Positions 30,597 through 41,422 are shown, numbered from the stretch's first letter. The stretch is DNA of 64,000 nt from Lysinibacillus piscis (GCF_026012395.1 NZ_BRZA01000001.1:1054001-1118000), one strand, 5' to 3'. Notes: generated by a model not told the origin, from the letters alone. Translations and numbers: made by a program.

Positions 30597-31838
30597 TTAT
30601 GCGTACAATGGATATTTATCCGTTAACACTTTCACACGGTCTCTCGCTTCAGCTTTAACCGCTTCATCTTCTGGGTTTTTAAGTACCATTGCAATAATAG
30701 CACCTACTTCTTTTATATCATCTTCTTTGAAGCCACGTGATGTGACAGCAGGTGTACCAATACGGATACCAGAAGTGACAAATGGTGATTCCGTATCATA
30801 TGGAATGGTATTTTTGTTTGTTGTAATACCTACTTCGTCTAAAGCATGTTCTGCTACTTTACCAGTTAAGCCAAGTGATTTCACGTTTAATAATACGATA
30901 TGATTGTCTGTACCACCTGATACAATTTTCACACCTTCAGCCATTAAAACATCTGCTAAAGCACGTGCATTTGCTTTTACTTGCTTTGCATATTCTTTAA
31001 ATTCAGGCTGTAATACCTCACCAAATGATACTGCTTTTGCAGCGATTACGTGCATTAATGGACCACCTTGAATACCTGGGAATACTGATTTATTCAGTTT
31101 TTGCTCCCATTCTTTTGAAGCAAGGATTAAACCGCCACGTGGCCCACGTAATGTTTTATGTGTTGTAGATGTCACAAAATCAGCATATGGTACTGGTGAT
31201 GGATGTTCACCAACAGCAACAAGACCTGCAATATGTGCCATATCTACCATGAAGTATGCCCCTACCTCATCAGCAATTTCACGGAATTTTGCAAAGTCAA
31301 TCTCACGTGGATAAGCAGATGCACCAGCAACAATTAACTTTGGTTTATGTTCCAATGCTTTTTGTCGTACATCTTCATAATCAATCACATTTGTATCTTC
31401 TGTCACACCATATTCTACAAAGTTGTAAAGGACACCTGAGAAGTTTACTGGTGAACCATGTGTTAAGTGACCACCATGGGATAAGTTCATACCAAGAACT
31501 GTATCACCTGGCTCTAAAATTGTATGGTAGACCGCCATATTTGCTTGTGCACCTGAGTGTGGCTGTACGTTTGCATATTCTGCACCAAAAATTTCTTTCA
31601 CACGATCACGTGCAATATTTTCTACTACATCGACATATTCACAGCCACCATAGTAACGTTTACCAGGATAACCTTCAGCATATTTATTTGTTAATACAGA
31701 GCCTTGTGCTTCCATAACTGCTTCGGATACAAAGTTTTCTGATGCGATTAACTCAATATTAGCTTGTTGACGCTTTTTTTCTGCAAGAATTCCATCTAAT
31801 ACTGCTTTGTCTTGTAGTGCTAATTTTTCATATGCCAT
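30597..31838 (-). CDS. glyA: Serine hydroxymethyltransferase
   Basis: 413 residues. A PLP enzyme converting serine and tetrahydrofolate to glycine and methylene-THF. The PLP lysine lies in [14 protein letters not shown] (near residue 226), with [19 protein letters not shown] and MDMAHIAGL-type segments also present. It lies 27 bases after ywlG and is followed by a strong terminator. Confidence 0.97.
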   Translation of the reverse strand: MAYEKLALQDKAVLDGILAEKKRQQANIELIASENFVSEAVMEAQGSVLTNKYAEGYPGKRYYGGCEYVDVVENIARDRVKEIFGAEYANVQPHSGAQANMAVYHTILEPGDTVLGMNLSHGGHLTHGSPVNFSGVLYNFVEYGVTEDTNVIDYEDVRQKALEHKPKLIVAGASAYPREIDFAKFREIADEVGAYFMVDMAHIAGLVAVGEHPSPVPYADFVTSTTHKTLRGPRGGLILASKEWEQKLNKSVFPGIQGGPLMHVIAAKAVSFGEVLQPEFKEYAKQVKANARALADVLMAEGVKIVSGGTDNHIVLLNVKSLGLTGKVAEHALDEVGITTNKNTIPYDTESPFVTSGIRIGTPAVTSRGFKEDDIKEVGAIIAMVLKNPEDEAVKAEARDRVKVLTDKYPLYA

Positions 31839-31865
31839 GTTTCAAATATCCTCCTAGAAAATGAA

Positions 31866-32408
31866 TTATTTATATACTGCACGTTCTCCACCAATTAGCT
31901 TTGGACGTGTTGTTGCTATTGTGACAATGGCTTCCCCTACTTTATCGACTGTTGTACGAACAGGGACAGCTACTGCTTTTAAATGCATACCAATTAATGT
32001 TTGGCCAATATCAATGCCTGCACTTGCCTGTACATTTTCTACAACAACAGCATTCGTAAATTGTGTATAGGCATAGGCTGACATGGAGCCCCCCGCTGTA
32101 CGAACAGGTACAACTGCTACAGGCTCATAGTCAAAAAATTCCGCTGTGCTTGATTCTAATGTAATAGCACGATTAATATGCTCACAGCCTTGAAAAGCTA
32201 AATATAGCCCATGCTTCTCTGCAAATGCTTGCAGGGGTTCAAAAATAGCTTCTGCTATGTCGAGTGCACCCGCTGTTCCAATTTTCTGACCAATTACTTC
32301 AGATGTTGAGCAGCCTACGATAAAAATTGTTTTTGCTCGTAGTGTTACCTGCTCTTCAAATTCCATGAGTAACTGAGTCAACTGTGCCCGTATTTGTTCT
32401 ACAACCAT
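31866..32408 (-). CDS. ywlG: TIGR01440/YwlG family protein
   Basis: 180 residues, soluble. It has the YwlG-type features GCSTSEVIGQKIGT, FQGCEHINRA, and VPVRTAGGSMSAYAYTQF in its middle part. The biochemical function is unknown. It is always found between rpiB and glyA in Bacillales; here it is 20 bases from rpiB and 27 from glyA, so it is co-transcribed with both. Confidence 0.88.
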   Translation of the reverse strand: MVVEQIRAQLTQLLMEFEEQVTLRAKTIFIVGCSTSEVIGQKIGTAGALDIAEAIFEPLQAFAEKHGLYLAFQGCEHINRAITLESSTAEFFDYEPVAVVPVRTAGGSMSAYAYTQFTNAVVVENVQASAGIDIGQTLIGMHLKAVAVPVRTTVDKVGEAIVTIATTRPKLIGGERAVYK

Positions 32409-32428
32409 CTGCTCAGCCCTCCCTATGT

Positions 32429-32866
32429 TTAACCCTCTAACTCTGTGATTTTTTCAATGCGACGTGTATGACGACCACCTTCAAAATCTGTTTCTAACCA
32501 TGTTTGAACGATTTCACGTGCAAGGCCTGGACCAATAACACGCTCACCCATCGCTAAAACATTTGAATCATTATGACAACGTGTTGCCTTTGCACTAAAT
32601 ACATCATGCACTAATGCACAGCGAATACCTTTAAATTTATTTGCAGCAATCGAAATACCAATGCCTGTACCACAAATTAAAATACCGCGGTCAAACTCGC
32701 CTGCCGCTACCTTTTCCGCAACTGGACGTGCGTAGTCTGGATAATCCACTGACTCATCTGTTTTTGGACCAAAATCTTCATAACTAATAGTTAGCTCATC
32801 TAATAGCTGCATAATCTCACGACGTAAATTATTACCACCGTGATCAGAAGAAATTGCTATTTTCAT
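32429..32866 (-). CDS. rpiB: Ribose-5-phosphate isomerase B
   Basis: 145 residues, RpiB/LacAB family, interconverting ribose-5-P and ribulose-5-P. It begins MKIAISSDHGG, with the catalytic Cys65 in LICGTGIGISIAANK and the HDVFSAKATRCHNDSN segment. It is first in the rpiB-ywlG-glyA unit. Confidence 0.93.
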   Translation of the reverse strand: MKIAISSDHGGNNLRREIMQLLDELTISYEDFGPKTDESVDYPDYARPVAEKVAAGEFDRGILICGTGIGISIAANKFKGIRCALVHDVFSAKATRCHNDSNVLAMGERVIGPGLAREIVQTWLETDFEGGRHTRRIEKITELEG

Positions 32867-33185
32867 CGGGATTCCCTCATTTCGAATTTATAGTCAACAA
32901 TAGTGTACCACTTCTCTTCTAAGAATAACATGATTTTTCTTATGCTTTTATGCTGATTTCCCCTAAAAGACGAACGTTTCTTGTACATCGATCATATAAT
33001 ATTCATTTTTATGCTTTTTTCATTACTAAACCTTTAAAAAGTACGGCACAAAATTCGGATAACATACTTTTACTAGAACAGTTCGTCATCCAAAAATTTT
33101 TCCACTTTTTTAGTACAGTGGACATTATTGTTGGAGTCTGCAATAGCAAAAAGACTGTAGCTATTTCTCTACAGTCTCTCATACT
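32867..33185. other. Gene-free interval between rpiB and the chemoreceptor gene
   Basis: No coding frame is supported. On the minus strand an extended -10 (TGGTACACT) about 50 bases before rpiB may be its promoter. The chemoreceptor terminator lies at the right end. Confidence 0.5.
33146..33180 (-). terminator. Terminator of the chemoreceptor gene
   Basis: AGACTGTAG and CTACAGTCT arms (33152-33160, 33169-33177), then TTTTT on the minus strand. Confidence 0.9.
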
Positions 33186-34469
33186 TTAAGCTTGTCTATC
33201 AAATTGTTGGATAACATTGTGTAATTCTTCTGATTGTTTTCTTAGGCCTTGCACCAATCGTTCTACCTGCTCGATAGCATGGGCTTGTTCCTCCGTTGCA
33301 CTGCGTACTTCCTGTGCACCTGCTGATGTTTCTTCTGTAATAGCTGCCACTTCTTGCGATTGCCTTACTGTCGTTTCAATATTATGCATTTGTTGTTCTA
33401 CCAATTCAGAAATTTCTACAATCGCTGCTGCCATTGACTGTACGTTGGTAGACATCGTATCCACAGCTGTTGTCGTTTCTGAAACACGAGACACTTCTTT
33501 TGTTGTAAAGTCGACCTGCTGGTTCATACGCTTCACGACAGCCTCTACATTGTGCTGCATTGTTTGAATTAGCTCTGTAATCCCTTGAACAGCTTTTGCA
33601 CTTTCATCTGCTAAGCCTCGTACCTCCTCTGCCACCACAGCGAAGCCTTTTCCATGCTCACCTGCACGTGCCGCTTCAATAGAGGCATTTAAAGCAAGTA
33701 AATTTGTCTGTGCAGCTAAGTCACCCACTAAGCCAATAATTCGCTCGACTTGTCCTGCATTTTCTTCTAAGGCACGAATGCTTCCTAATGCTTCTTGATT
33801 ATCTGCGGCAATTTGTTGCATACCTTTCACAAGTAATTCAATTGCTGTATTTGTTGTTGTAAGACTTTGTAATATTTCTTTCGATTGCTTCGCTGACAGT
33901 TCAGCCCGATTATTGACTTTGGTAGCTAATGCGCGCACATCTTCTATTGCTTCAACTGTATCTTGTACAGCTACTGCTGATACTTCTGCACCATTTGAAA
34001 TATGCTTAACTGTTGACACAATATTTTCTGTTTTTTTCGTTGCCATTTCTGCTTCATCCGATAATCGAATAATTGATTGATTCGTTTGCTGAAAATTCCC
34101 TTCAATACTCTCTACCATTTGACGTAAATTAATTTGCATTTGCTGGAATGCTTCTGCAACTGAGCGTATTTCATCATTCGTTCTTGGTAGCTCCACATCA
34201 CGCCCAATTTTTCCTTCCGCTACATACTTCACTGAATTTTCTAAATTTTGGAGTGGTTTCACTAAAATCACACTAAAAATAGCAGCTAAAATACCAGACC
34301 ATATAATCCCTGCTAAATAAGTCCCTGCCTCAAACCATTTACGATTGATGTCAGGTAAAAAAGTAGGTTGAATAAATTCAATAAATATAAAACTAATACT
34401 ATACGTGATTATTGCAAGAACACTAACAAACAAAACCATTTTGCGCCGTAAGCCAAATTTCTTTTTCAT
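33186..34469 (-). CDS. Methyl-accepting chemotaxis protein
   Basis: 427 residues. Two membrane helices near the N-terminus (about 12-32 and 45-70) enclose only a very short outside loop, so it has no large extracellular sensor. A HAMP domain (about 70-125) and a long coiled-coil signalling domain follow, with the hairpin tip [25 protein letters not shown]. It probably senses internal or membrane signals and controls CheA. The start is ATG 34469, with GAGGG upstream; the longer frame begins at a TTG inside that site. It overlaps no gene but lies 8 bases after ywlE. Confidence 0.92.
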   Translation of the reverse strand: MKKKFGLRRKMVLFVSVLAIITYSISFIFIEFIQPTFLPDINRKWFEAGTYLAGIIWSGILAAIFSVILVKPLQNLENSVKYVAEGKIGRDVELPRTNDEIRSVAEAFQQMQINLRQMVESIEGNFQQTNQSIIRLSDEAEMATKKTENIVSTVKHISNGAEVSAVAVQDTVEAIEDVRALATKVNNRAELSAKQSKEILQSLTTTNTAIELLVKGMQQIAADNQEALGSIRALEENAGQVERIIGLVGDLAAQTNLLALNASIEAARAGEHGKGFAVVAEEVRGLADESAKAVQGITELIQTMQHNVEAVVKRMNQQVDFTTKEVSRVSETTTAVDTMSTNVQSMAAAIVEISELVEQQMHNIETTVRQSQEVAAITEETSAGAQEVRSATEEQAHAIEQVERLVQGLRKQSEELHNVIQQFDRQA

Positions 34470-34477
34470 GTTGTCCC

Positions 34478-34918
34478 TCAATTCTTGTCGATTTTTTGTC
34501 GTAACTGTGCTATCAATGCTGTCAATTCTGCGAACGTTTCTTCATATATATACTGATTGCCACCATATGGGTCTATCACATCTCCCGTATCTTCTTCATT
34601 TATATATTCTTTCAATGTAAATGTTTTATGTAATGCCTGTGGAAAATGAGCAATAATGGTTTCTTTATGCGCTACTGTCATCGTTAAAATCAAATCTGCC
34701 CATGTCATTTCACCATCAGAAAATTGCGTTGCTGTATGTTGATGTGCTATTTGCGCATTATTCAATACTTGCTGTGCATGTATGGACATTTCAGCTTGTG
34801 GCATAGCAAAGATCCCTGCGGAACGTACTTCTATAGTTGCTAATTGATTATTCTTTAAAATTGCTTCAGCCATTGGACTGCGACATGTATTGCCTGTACA
34901 TACGAATAATATATTCAT
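34478..34918 (-). CDS. ywlE: Protein-arginine phosphatase YwlE
   Basis: 146 residues, low-molecular-weight phosphatase fold. The P-loop C7-TGNT-C12-R13-S14 includes Thr11, the residue that in YwlE selects phosphoarginine over phosphotyrosine. The DVIDPYGG general-acid loop is present. It reverses McsB arginine phosphorylation, linked to CtsR control and ClpCP degradation. mcsB is not in the window. Confidence 0.9.
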   Translation of the reverse strand: MNILFVCTGNTCRSPMAEAILKNNQLATIEVRSAGIFAMPQAEMSIHAQQVLNNAQIAHQHTATQFSDGEMTWADLILTMTVAHKETIIAHFPQALHKTFTLKEYINEEDTGDVIDPYGGNQYIYEETFAELTALIAQLRQKIDKN

Positions 34919-34952
34919 CTAAATCACCCTTCTTTATTTCCCCTTACAATCA

Positions 34953-35450
34953 TTACTGCTGTACCGCTAAAATACTCATAATAATAAAAACAATGCCCGC
35001 AATAATCGAAATTTTCTCCCCCCATAGTACTTGACTTTTTCTTGCAATTACAAGCGACACATAGGAACAAATAAGAGCACCTATACCTGCACTCATAATA
35101 AAAATTGTTTTCTCTAAATTCAACATACCAAAAGATATGCTTACTGAAAAGGTATCGATACTCGCCGTTATCGCTAATAGAATAGGAGAAATCGTTATTT
35201 TCTTTTCCTGATGAGAAAACAGTAACAATTGGAGACCGATGCAAAATAATAATATACTCGAAATCCATTGTCCCCACTCGACTAAAAATTGTAGTAGATA
35301 ATTCCCTAGTTCAAAGCCTAGTAACGGGAAAAGCATGTGGAGAAACGCTGTCCATATAGACAATAATAGTCGATATCTTACATTTGGTAATACTATATAC
35401 AAACCAATGACATCTATTGATGTAATAATACCTGCAATAATCCCTTGCAA
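34953..35450 (-). CDS. mntP: MntP-family manganese efflux pump
   Basis: 165 residues with six predicted membrane helices in two similar halves. Each half has an acidic residue in its first helix (SIDVIGL and ASIDTFSVSISFGM), as in MntP/YwlD. It exports Mn2+. The second half is typical; the first is more divergent than usual. The start is TTG with an AGGAGTG site. Position between ywlE and ywlC matches B. subtilis ywlD. No Mn riboswitch was recognised upstream. Confidence 0.8.
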   Translation of the reverse strand: MQGIIAGIITSIDVIGLYIVLPNVRYRLLLSIWTAFLHMLFPLLGFELGNYLLQFLVEWGQWISSILLFCIGLQLLLFSHQEKKITISPILLAITASIDTFSVSISFGMLNLEKTIFIMSAGIGALICSYVSLVIARKSQVLWGEKISIIAGIVFIIMSILAVQQ

Positions 35451-35552
35451 AGGTACACTCCTTTGTCCTCTAATATTTTATCATTTTATGCTCGAACATG
35501 CAGTATTATCCTCTCTATTACTTACCATATACTTTAGGAAATGAACAAAGAT

Positions 35553-35592
35553 AAAAAGACATTATCTATTCACAATGGAATACATAATGTCC
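35553..35592 (-). terminator. Terminator of ywlC
   Basis: GACATTAT (35558-35565) and ATAATGTC (35584-35591) pair; TTTTTA follows on the minus strand. Confidence 0.8.
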
Positions 35593-35604
35593 TTTCTCGA
35601 TTCT

Positions 35605-36642
35605 TTATTTTGTTATATACCAATTACCACCAGATGCTTTTTCAAGTCGATTCATAATCGCCGCTCCTACACCATCTGTAGAAGTCGCTGTCACTAAAAT
35701 AACAGTCGCCTCTGTTTGATCACAAGCTCGTAATGCTTGATACAATGCTATTCCCATATCTTCTTGACAATTTTCTTCACCTAATGAAAAAAAGAAATCC
35801 GCTTTACTCATCATAAAGCTGTTTGGTGCTAATAATGCAATTTTTTCACTTTGTGCTTGTAGTTCATCTATTGCTAAGCTAACTTTTTGCCAATCACAAT
35901 CAATTAACATGACAGGTGCATTTGGTGCATAATGTGTATATTTCATACCTGGTGCTTTTGGCGTGCTTTCTAATTTTTGTTCCGCCTGTGTTGGTTGTAA
36001 TACAGGTCCAATCACTTCTTCTAGCATCTCTTTCGTAATGCCTCCTGGACGTAAAATAACAGGTGGCTCATGTGTGACATCTAACACTGTAGATTCAAGC
36101 CCAATTCCTGTAGCTCCTCCATCCAAAATATAAGGTATGTATCCATCTAAATCCTCTTGCACATGAACAGCCTCAGTTGGACTTGGCTTGCCACTCCGAT
36201 TGGCGCTTGGTGCTGCCAGTGGTTTTTTTAGTTGCTGTAGTAATGCAAGGGCAACAGGATGATCAGGCATACGTATACCGACCGTTTCCAATCCAGCCGT
36301 TACGCTAGATGCAAGTATATTCGGTTTTGCCGACATAATGAGCGTCAATGGACCAGGCCAAAATACTGCCATACATGTTTTAGCCACTTCTGGAATATCG
36401 TCAATATAAAGTGCCACTTCTCCCTTTGTCCCAATATGCACGATTAATGGATTATCTGCTGGACGACCTTTTGCTTTAAAAATATTTTTGACTGCATTAT
36501 CATCTGTAGCAATTGCGCCTAATCCATATACCGTCTCAGTTGGAAAAGCTACAAGCCCTCCACTGTTCAAGATATCCACAGCTTGTGCATAATTTGTCTG
36601 ACTATTCACATTGTTCTCCACAACCTTACACACAGTTTTCAT
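35605..36642 (-). CDS. ywlC: Threonylcarbamoyl-AMP synthase (Sua5 type)
   Basis: 345 residues: an N-terminal YrdC domain with FPTETVYGLGA, KGRPADNPL and SANRSGKPSPT, and a C-terminal SUA5 domain (about 240-345). It makes the threonylcarbamoyl-AMP used for t6A37 of ANN-decoding tRNAs. The ATG has an AAGG site. Confidence 0.94.
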   Translation of the reverse strand: MKTVCKVVENNVNSQTNYAQAVDILNSGGLVAFPTETVYGLGAIATDDNAVKNIFKAKGRPADNPLIVHIGTKGEVALYIDDIPEVAKTCMAVFWPGPLTLIMSAKPNILASSVTAGLETVGIRMPDHPVALALLQQLKKPLAAPSANRSGKPSPTEAVHVQEDLDGYIPYILDGGATGIGLESTVLDVTHEPPVILRPGGITKEMLEEVIGPVLQPTQAEQKLESTPKAPGMKYTHYAPNAPVMLIDCDWQKVSLAIDELQAQSEKIALLAPNSFMMSKADFFFSLGEENCQEDMGIALYQALRACDQTEATVILVTATSTDGVGAAIMNRLEKASGGNWYITK

Positions 36643-36736
36643 CCTTAAAACCTTCCTTCACTTCATTAATTTTACTGAATTATCCACATATTGTTTATAA
36701 CTCTTGAAAAACTGTGTATAAGTTATCTGAATTTAT

Positions 36737-37309
36737 TCACAATTCTTCAAAAACACCCTTCAACCATTCCCATACAAAGAAGTTCACTTCACTCTCTTCT
36801 TCCTCTTCTTTATCTGGTTCACATACGTTAGGAAAGACGCTACACCACCAATTATCACCTCTCGCATCACCTATTTGTATGACGATTGACTGATACATAT
36901 TTTGTGGATAAAGGATGGCTTGATGTCTTTTAGGTGGGAATAAGTTTGCTCCTAGTATAACGCTTATTGCTGTTTGTGGATAATTTTCTTTAATATGCTG
37001 TTCCATTTGCTGTCTAATCACAAGCAATTGCTCTTTATCCACATCTTTTGTCACTTGTTGAAAATAAGGTTGTAACTCTTGTACAAGTTGCTGCTTTTCA
37101 TACTGGTCATGTGCAGTATTGCTATTCGCAATCACACGTACACGAAAATCTTGCTCTTGTACTTGATTCATTGTTTCTTTTGCCAAATCTATCAATATAG
37201 GAATATAGTATACGCATAATTGTAGCGCAATTCCCATCACAATTAATTTTACACAAGCAATGATGATATTTAACTTAGATAATCTTGTAATCTTGTATTC
37301 GTTTAACAT
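36737..37309 (-). CDS. spoIIR: Stage II sporulation protein R
   Basis: 190 residues. A membrane/signal segment at about 14-38 is followed by the SpoIIR hallmark FRVRVIANSNTAHDQ and, near the end, ARGDNWWCSVFPNVC. It is made in the forespore under sigma-F, is secreted into the intermembrane space and triggers SpoIIGA cleavage of pro-sigma-E. Its ribosome site lies in the 3' arm of a predicted hairpin between prmC and this gene. Confidence 0.93.
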   Translation of the reverse strand: MLNEYKITRLSKLNIIIACVKLIVMGIALQLCVYYIPILIDLAKETMNQVQEQDFRVRVIANSNTAHDQYEKQQLVQELQPYFQQVTKDVDKEQLLVIRQQMEQHIKENYPQTAISVILGANLFPPKRHQAILYPQNMYQSIVIQIGDARGDNWWCSVFPNVCEPDKEEEEESEVNFFVWEWLKGVFEEL

Positions 37310-37317
37310 AAAAACCC

Positions 37318-37348
37318 CTCCTTGCTCAACATTATTGACAAGAAGGAA
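37318..37348 (-). promoter_or_regulatory. Hairpin covering the spoIIR ribosome site
   Basis: On the minus strand TCCTT-N4-TCAA can pair with TTGA-N-CAAGGA, placing part of AAGGAGG in the stem, with TTTTT just before the ATG. It could be the prmC terminator, a translational block, or both. Confidence 0.4.
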
Positions 37349-37353
37349 GCTCT

Positions 37354-38214
37354 TTATTCATGAATTTCACAAAAAATCATACGAGGTTTACCATTAATAT
37401 CTTTTTCGATTGTAATCTCTGCCTGTGGAAAACTTTTTTGAAAAAATGATGCTACTTGTTCTCCCTGTGTATAACCAATTTCAAGACCAATCAGTGCTGG
37501 TTTATTCATTAAAGCTGGCAATTGCTCTGCCAGTTGTCGGTACAATATAAGCCCATCCTCTTCTGCAAAAAGAGCGCTATGTGGCTCATAATCTAGCACA
37601 ACCGTTGACATCTCCTTTGCCTCATCAAATGCGATATACGGCGGATTCGATAACACAATATCTAGTTTTTCCTGTGCAAGAGGTGCAGTTAAATCGCCTA
37701 ATCGACAATCAATAGTTGCTCCCAGCAAGCTAGCATTCTTTTGTGCTGTTGCTAATGCTTTGTCTGATAAATCCGTTGCAATCACTGTCAGTTCAGGGCA
37801 TTCTAGCTTCATCGAAATAGCGATAGCACCACTACCTGTTCCGATATCTGCCAGCTTTAATGCTCGATGCTGAAATAGATTTTGGATACGCTGTATTGTC
37901 CCTAACACTAATTCCTCTGTTTCAGGTCTTGGGATTAATACCGATTCATCTACTATAAATGAGCGACCATAAAATTCCTCGCTCCCGACACAATATTGCA
38001 CAGGGCGACCATTGCCATGCTCCTCTATCAATTGCTGAAAACGCTCTTGTTGTGTTGTTGTTAATGTATTTTGTAAATGCAGCATAACTTCTGCATAGCT
38101 TATCCCAAGTATATGTTGCATCACAATACGTGCTGCTGTCTGCTCTCTTCCATTATCCACCAAAAAAGAAGAAGCCCAATCAAGGGCCTCCATTACATTT
38201 TTATAGCTCATCAT
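37354..38214 (-). CDS. prmC: Release factor glutamine methyltransferase PrmC
   Basis: 286 residues. An N-terminal helical domain precedes a SAM methyltransferase with the motif [13 protein letters not shown] and the catalytic NPPY in [10 protein letters not shown]. It methylates the Gln of the GGQ motif in RF1 and RF2. It overlaps the 3' end of prfA by 14 bases, so the two are translated together. Confidence 0.95.
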   Translation of the reverse strand: MMSYKNVMEALDWASSFLVDNGREQTAARIVMQHILGISYAEVMLHLQNTLTTTQQERFQQLIEEHGNGRPVQYCVGSEEFYGRSFIVDESVLIPRPETEELVLGTIQRIQNLFQHRALKLADIGTGSGAIAISMKLECPELTVIATDLSDKALATAQKNASLLGATIDCRLGDLTAPLAQEKLDIVLSNPPYIAFDEAKEMSTVVLDYEPHSALFAEEDGLILYRQLAEQLPALMNKPALIGLEIGYTQGEQVASFFQKSFPQAEITIEKDINGKPRMIFCEIHE

Positions 38215-39277
38215 TTAAACGCTCTAGTTTTGATGCTTGCTCCTCTAAAATAAGGGCATCAATAATTTCATCTAATCGACCTTCGATAATTTGGTCAAGC
38301 TTTTGGATTGTTAAGCCAATACGATGGTCTGTTACACGATTTTGTGGATAATTGTATGTGCGGATACGTTCAGAGCGATCGCCAGAGCCTACTGCTGATT
38401 TACGTGTTGCATCGATTTCTTTTTGCGCTTCCTGCATATACATATCAGCTACACGTGCACGGAGAATTTTCAATGCTTTTTCACGATTTTTGATTTGTGA
38501 ACGTTCATCCTGCATGGACACGACAACGCCTGTTGGTAAGTGGGTCATACGAACAGCCGACATGGTTGTATTAACGGATTGTCCTCCAGCACCTGAAGAA
38601 GCGAATGTATCAACGCGAATATCCTTTTCATGAATTTCAACATCTACTTCTTCCACTTCAGGTAAACATGCGACTGTTGCTGTTGACGTATGAATACGAC
38701 CTTGTGATTCTGTTGCTGGGACACGTTGAACACGGTGTGCACCATTTTCAAATTTGAATTTGGAGTATGCGCCTTGTCCATTAATCATGAAAATAACTTC
38801 TTTATAGCCACCCATCGGATTCGGTGTCGCTTCCATGATATCAATTTTCCAGCCCTGTGTTTCTGCATAGCGTGAATACATGCGGAATAAATCACCTGCA
38901 AAAATATTCGCTTCATCTCCACCTGCTGCACCACGAATTTCCATAATAACGTTTTTATTATCGTTAGGATCTTTTGGGATTAATAAAATACGCAAACGTT
39001 CCTCTAATTCTTCTTGCTGCTCTTTTAATGAGTTGAACTCTTCTTTAATCATCTCATGCATATCAGGATCTTTTTCGTTATCCAGCATTTCACGAGTATC
39101 AGCGAATTGCTCCTTAACACTCTTATATTCACGATAAGCATCTACCGTTTCTTGAATATCTGATTGTTCCTTGGAATATTCACGCAATTTTTTACTATCA
39201 TTTACAATATCAGGATCACTTAAAAGCTCATTTAATCTTTCATAACGATCTTCTACTGCTTGTAATCGATCAAACAT
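38201..39277 (-). CDS. prfA: Peptide chain release factor 1
   Basis: 358 residues. It recognises UAA/UAG. The GGQ motif is in [26 protein letters not shown]. The start is ATG 39277, with AGAGGTG upstream; the longer frame overlaps the ribosome site. First gene of prfA-prmC. Confidence 0.97.
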   Translation of the reverse strand: MFDRLQAVEDRYERLNELLSDPDIVNDSKKLREYSKEQSDIQETVDAYREYKSVKEQFADTREMLDNEKDPDMHEMIKEEFNSLKEQQEELEERLRILLIPKDPNDNKNVIMEIRGAAGGDEANIFAGDLFRMYSRYAETQGWKIDIMEATPNPMGGYKEVIFMINGQGAYSKFKFENGAHRVQRVPATESQGRIHTSTATVACLPEVEEVDVEIHEKDIRVDTFASSGAGGQSVNTTMSAVRMTHLPTGVVVSMQDERSQIKNREKALKILRARVADMYMQEAQKEIDATRKSAVGSGDRSERIRTYNYPQNRVTDHRIGLTIQKLDQIIEGRLDEIIDALILEEQASKLERLNDEL

Positions 39278-39375
39278 GGGTATCACCTCTATATTCATTT
39301 TCTATTATAAGTGGGTTAAAACAGCTTTCACATCATTACTTAGTATAAGGAAATTTTCATATATCCGCTACTGTT

Positions 39376-39948
39376 TTAAAGAGGTGGATGTGTATGACAT
39401 TTGCGACAAACTGGATAATAGGAGTCATTCCCGCCAATTTGGATTTGATCCCCTGTATAAACAGGTTTGTGATTTTCATCTACACGCAAATTCATTGTCG
39501 CCTTTTTATGACAAAACCAGCAAATCGTTTTCATTTCTTCGATTTTGTCTGCATATGTCAGCATATATTGACTGCCTTCAAACAGTTCATTTTGAAAATC
39601 GTTTTTCAAGCCAAAGCCCATCACAGGAATATCTAGCTCATCCACAATTTTCGCTAGCTGTAAAACATGTGATTTCTTTAAAAATTGTACTTCATCGACA
39701 AGTATGCAGTATGGTTTCGCAGCATTATTTTGTACAATTTCGAAAATATTTGTATCATCATAAACAGGAATAGCTTCTTGACGCAAGCCAACACGACTTG
39801 ATACAAACCCTACCTCATCACGTGTATCAAGTCCTGATGTGAACATCATGACAGGTTTTTGTTGTTCTTCATAATTATGGGCAACTTTTAAAATTTCAAT
39901 AGATTTTCCACTGTTCATTGCGCCATGCTTAAAATAGAGCTGTGCCAT
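39376..39948 (-). CDS. tdk: Thymidine kinase
   Basis: 190 residues. P-loop GAMNSGKS at about residues 9-16, DEVQF in the Walker B region and four zinc ligands (CWFC and CRKC). It phosphorylates thymidine for salvage. It occupies the same place as B. subtilis tdk but reads like the enterobacterial/streptococcal type ([22 protein letters not shown]...) rather than the B. subtilis type. Confidence 0.94.
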   Translation of the reverse strand: MAQLYFKHGAMNSGKSIEILKVAHNYEEQQKPVMMFTSGLDTRDEVGFVSSRVGLRQEAIPVYDDTNIFEIVQNNAAKPYCILVDEVQFLKKSHVLQLAKIVDELDIPVMGFGLKNDFQNELFEGSQYMLTYADKIEEMKTICWFCHKKATMNLRVDENHKPVYTGDQIQIGGNDSYYPVCRKCHTHPPL

Positions 39949-39978
39949 TATCCATATACTCCTCTTCTCAATAGACTG

Positions 39979-40020
39979 AAAAAAATACCTGCCAAGCGTA
40001 TCGTATGCTTGGCAGGTATT
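39979..40020 (-). terminator. Terminator of rpmE
   Basis: A perfect 14-bp stem (AATACCTGCCAAGC at 39984-39997, GCTTGGCAGGTATT at 40007-40020) followed by TTTTTTT-rich sequence on the minus strand. Confidence 0.95.
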
Positions 40021-40029
40021 AAACTAAAA

Positions 40030-40233
40030 TTAGTTTTTAAGACCGTATTTTTTGTTGAAACGATCCACGCGACCATCAGCAGACGCGAATTTTTGACGGC
40101 CAGTATAGAATGGGTGACATTCGTTGCAGAACTCGACAACGATGTTTTCTTTTACTGAACCAGTTTTGAAAGTGTTACCACAAGAGCAAGTTACTGTTGC
40201 TTCTTTGTAGTCTGGATGAATTCCTTGTCTCAT
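40030..40233 (-). CDS. rpmE: Ribosomal protein L31 (zinc-binding type)
   Basis: 67 residues. The cysteines in TCSCGN and FCNECHPF make it the C+ zinc form. It starts MRQGIHPDY as usual. It is a monocistronic unit with a clear promoter and terminator. Confidence 0.96.
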   Translation of the reverse strand: MRQGIHPDYKEATVTCSCGNTFKTGSVKENIVVEFCNECHPFYTGRQKFASADGRVDRFNKKYGLKN

Positions 40234-40341
40234 ATTCGTTTTCTCCTCTCGCCCTGAACCATCTGGAACAGAGTATTATCGAACTGTGCCTTACATAGCC
40301 CGAATATGTCGGCTATATATGCACACGTTACATACTTTTGA

Positions 40342-40370
40342 ATCATAGCATAACTATTAGTACTTTTCAA
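40342..40370 (-). promoter_or_regulatory. Promoter of rpmE
   Basis: Minus strand -35 TTGAAA (40365-40370), a 17-base spacer and -10 TATGAT (40342-40347). The leader of about 100 bases has a small hairpin, ATAGCC/GGCTAT (40295-40316). Confidence 0.7.
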
Positions 40371-40384
40371 GAGAAAATGCTAAC

Positions 40385-41422
40385 TTATTCTTTTAATCGT
40401 GCTAATAAATATAAGAAATACGGGGCACCTAAAACAGCTACAACAATACCTGCTGGGATTTCAGAAGGCTCCAATATAGAACGTCCAATCGTATCAGCTA
40501 ATAAAACAAGCAATCCGCCTAATAAAGCGGAGACTGGCAATAAAATTTGATGCTTTGCCCCGACAAGTTGACGTGCCAAATGAGGTGCAATTAACCCGAC
40601 AAAGCCAATGCCACCACTGACTGATACACTAGCACCAGCTAAACCGACAGAAGCTGCTAATAACCAACGTCTTTCTTTTTCAATCGATGCGCCTAAGCCA
40701 ATTGCTGTTAATTCATCTAAATTTAAGACATTTAATATCCGTGACTTTGAATAGATAAACGGTAGTAAAATAATTAGCCATGGCAATAAAGATAAAACGA
40801 ATTTCCAATTTGAACCCCAAATACTGCCTGCTAGCCAAGTTGCAACAAATTGATAATTTTCAGGTGTTAAACGCAATGTTAACACAATCATTGCTGAGCT
40901 AATACCCGCTGCTACAGCAATTCCCGTTAACAACAAGCGCATCGGTGTAATCCCCTCATGACGTTTATAAGACAAGGCATAAATAATAATAGCCGTCATG
41001 CCAGATCCTATAAAGGCCAAGACAGGAAGCAAATAAACAGGAGCCGCTGCTGTTGAAGGAAAAAAAGAAATAAATAACATAACCATAAGTCCTGCCCCTG
41101 CATTGATACCTAAAATACCAGGGTCCGCTAGAGCATTACGTGAAATTCCTTGCAAAATAGCTCCTGAACTAGCCAATCCCATTCCGACCAATATAGCAAC
41201 CACTATACGTGGTAGACGAAATTCAAATAAAATTAATTGTTGCTGTGCATCCCCTTGTCCGAATAATGTTCGTAAAACTTCTAATGGTGTCAGTTTAATA
41301 ACACCTGTATTCATGCTAATCACAAACGTAATAAGGATGAGAACTATCAATGTACCTAGAATAATGAAATGTTTCTTCCTCGTCTTTTGCTGACTAGCTG
41401 TTAAAAAAGCATGATGGCTCAC
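40385..41422 (-). CDS. FecCD-family iron-siderophore ABC permease
   Basis: 345 residues, about ten membrane helices, BtuC/FecCD fold. It shows GISRNALADPGILGINAGAG, the ATPase-contact region ending in GGIGFVGLIAPHLAR, and DTIGR. It forms a heterodimer with the next permease to import ferric siderophores or heme. It starts at a GTG overlapping the stop of the upstream permease (GTGA). Confidence 0.92.
   Translation of the reverse strand: MSHHAFLTASQQKTRKKHFIILGTLIVLILITFVISMNTGVIKLTPLEVLRTLFGQGDAQQQLILFEFRLPRIVVAILVGMGLASSGAILQGISRNALADPGILGINAGAGLMVMLFISFFPSTAAAPVYLLPVLAFIGSGMTAIIIYALSYKRHEGITPMRLLLTGIAVAAGISSAMIVLTLRLTPENYQFVATWLAGSIWGSNWKFVLSLLPWLIILLPFIYSKSRILNVLNLDELTAIGLGASIEKERRWLLAASVGLAGASVSVSGGIGFVGLIAPHLARQLVGAKHQILLPVSALLGGLLVLLADTIGRSILEPSEIPAGIVVAVLGAPYFLYLLARLKE

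Noticed and set aside
35451-35604. Possible manganese riboswitch (yybP-ykoY) near mntP
   Set aside because: The characteristic paired loops were not found, and the interval contains only the ywlC terminator and the short mntP upstream region.
39276-39773. 165-codon plus-strand frame across tdk
   Set aside because: Antisense to a well-supported kinase gene, with no ribosome site or recognisable domain.
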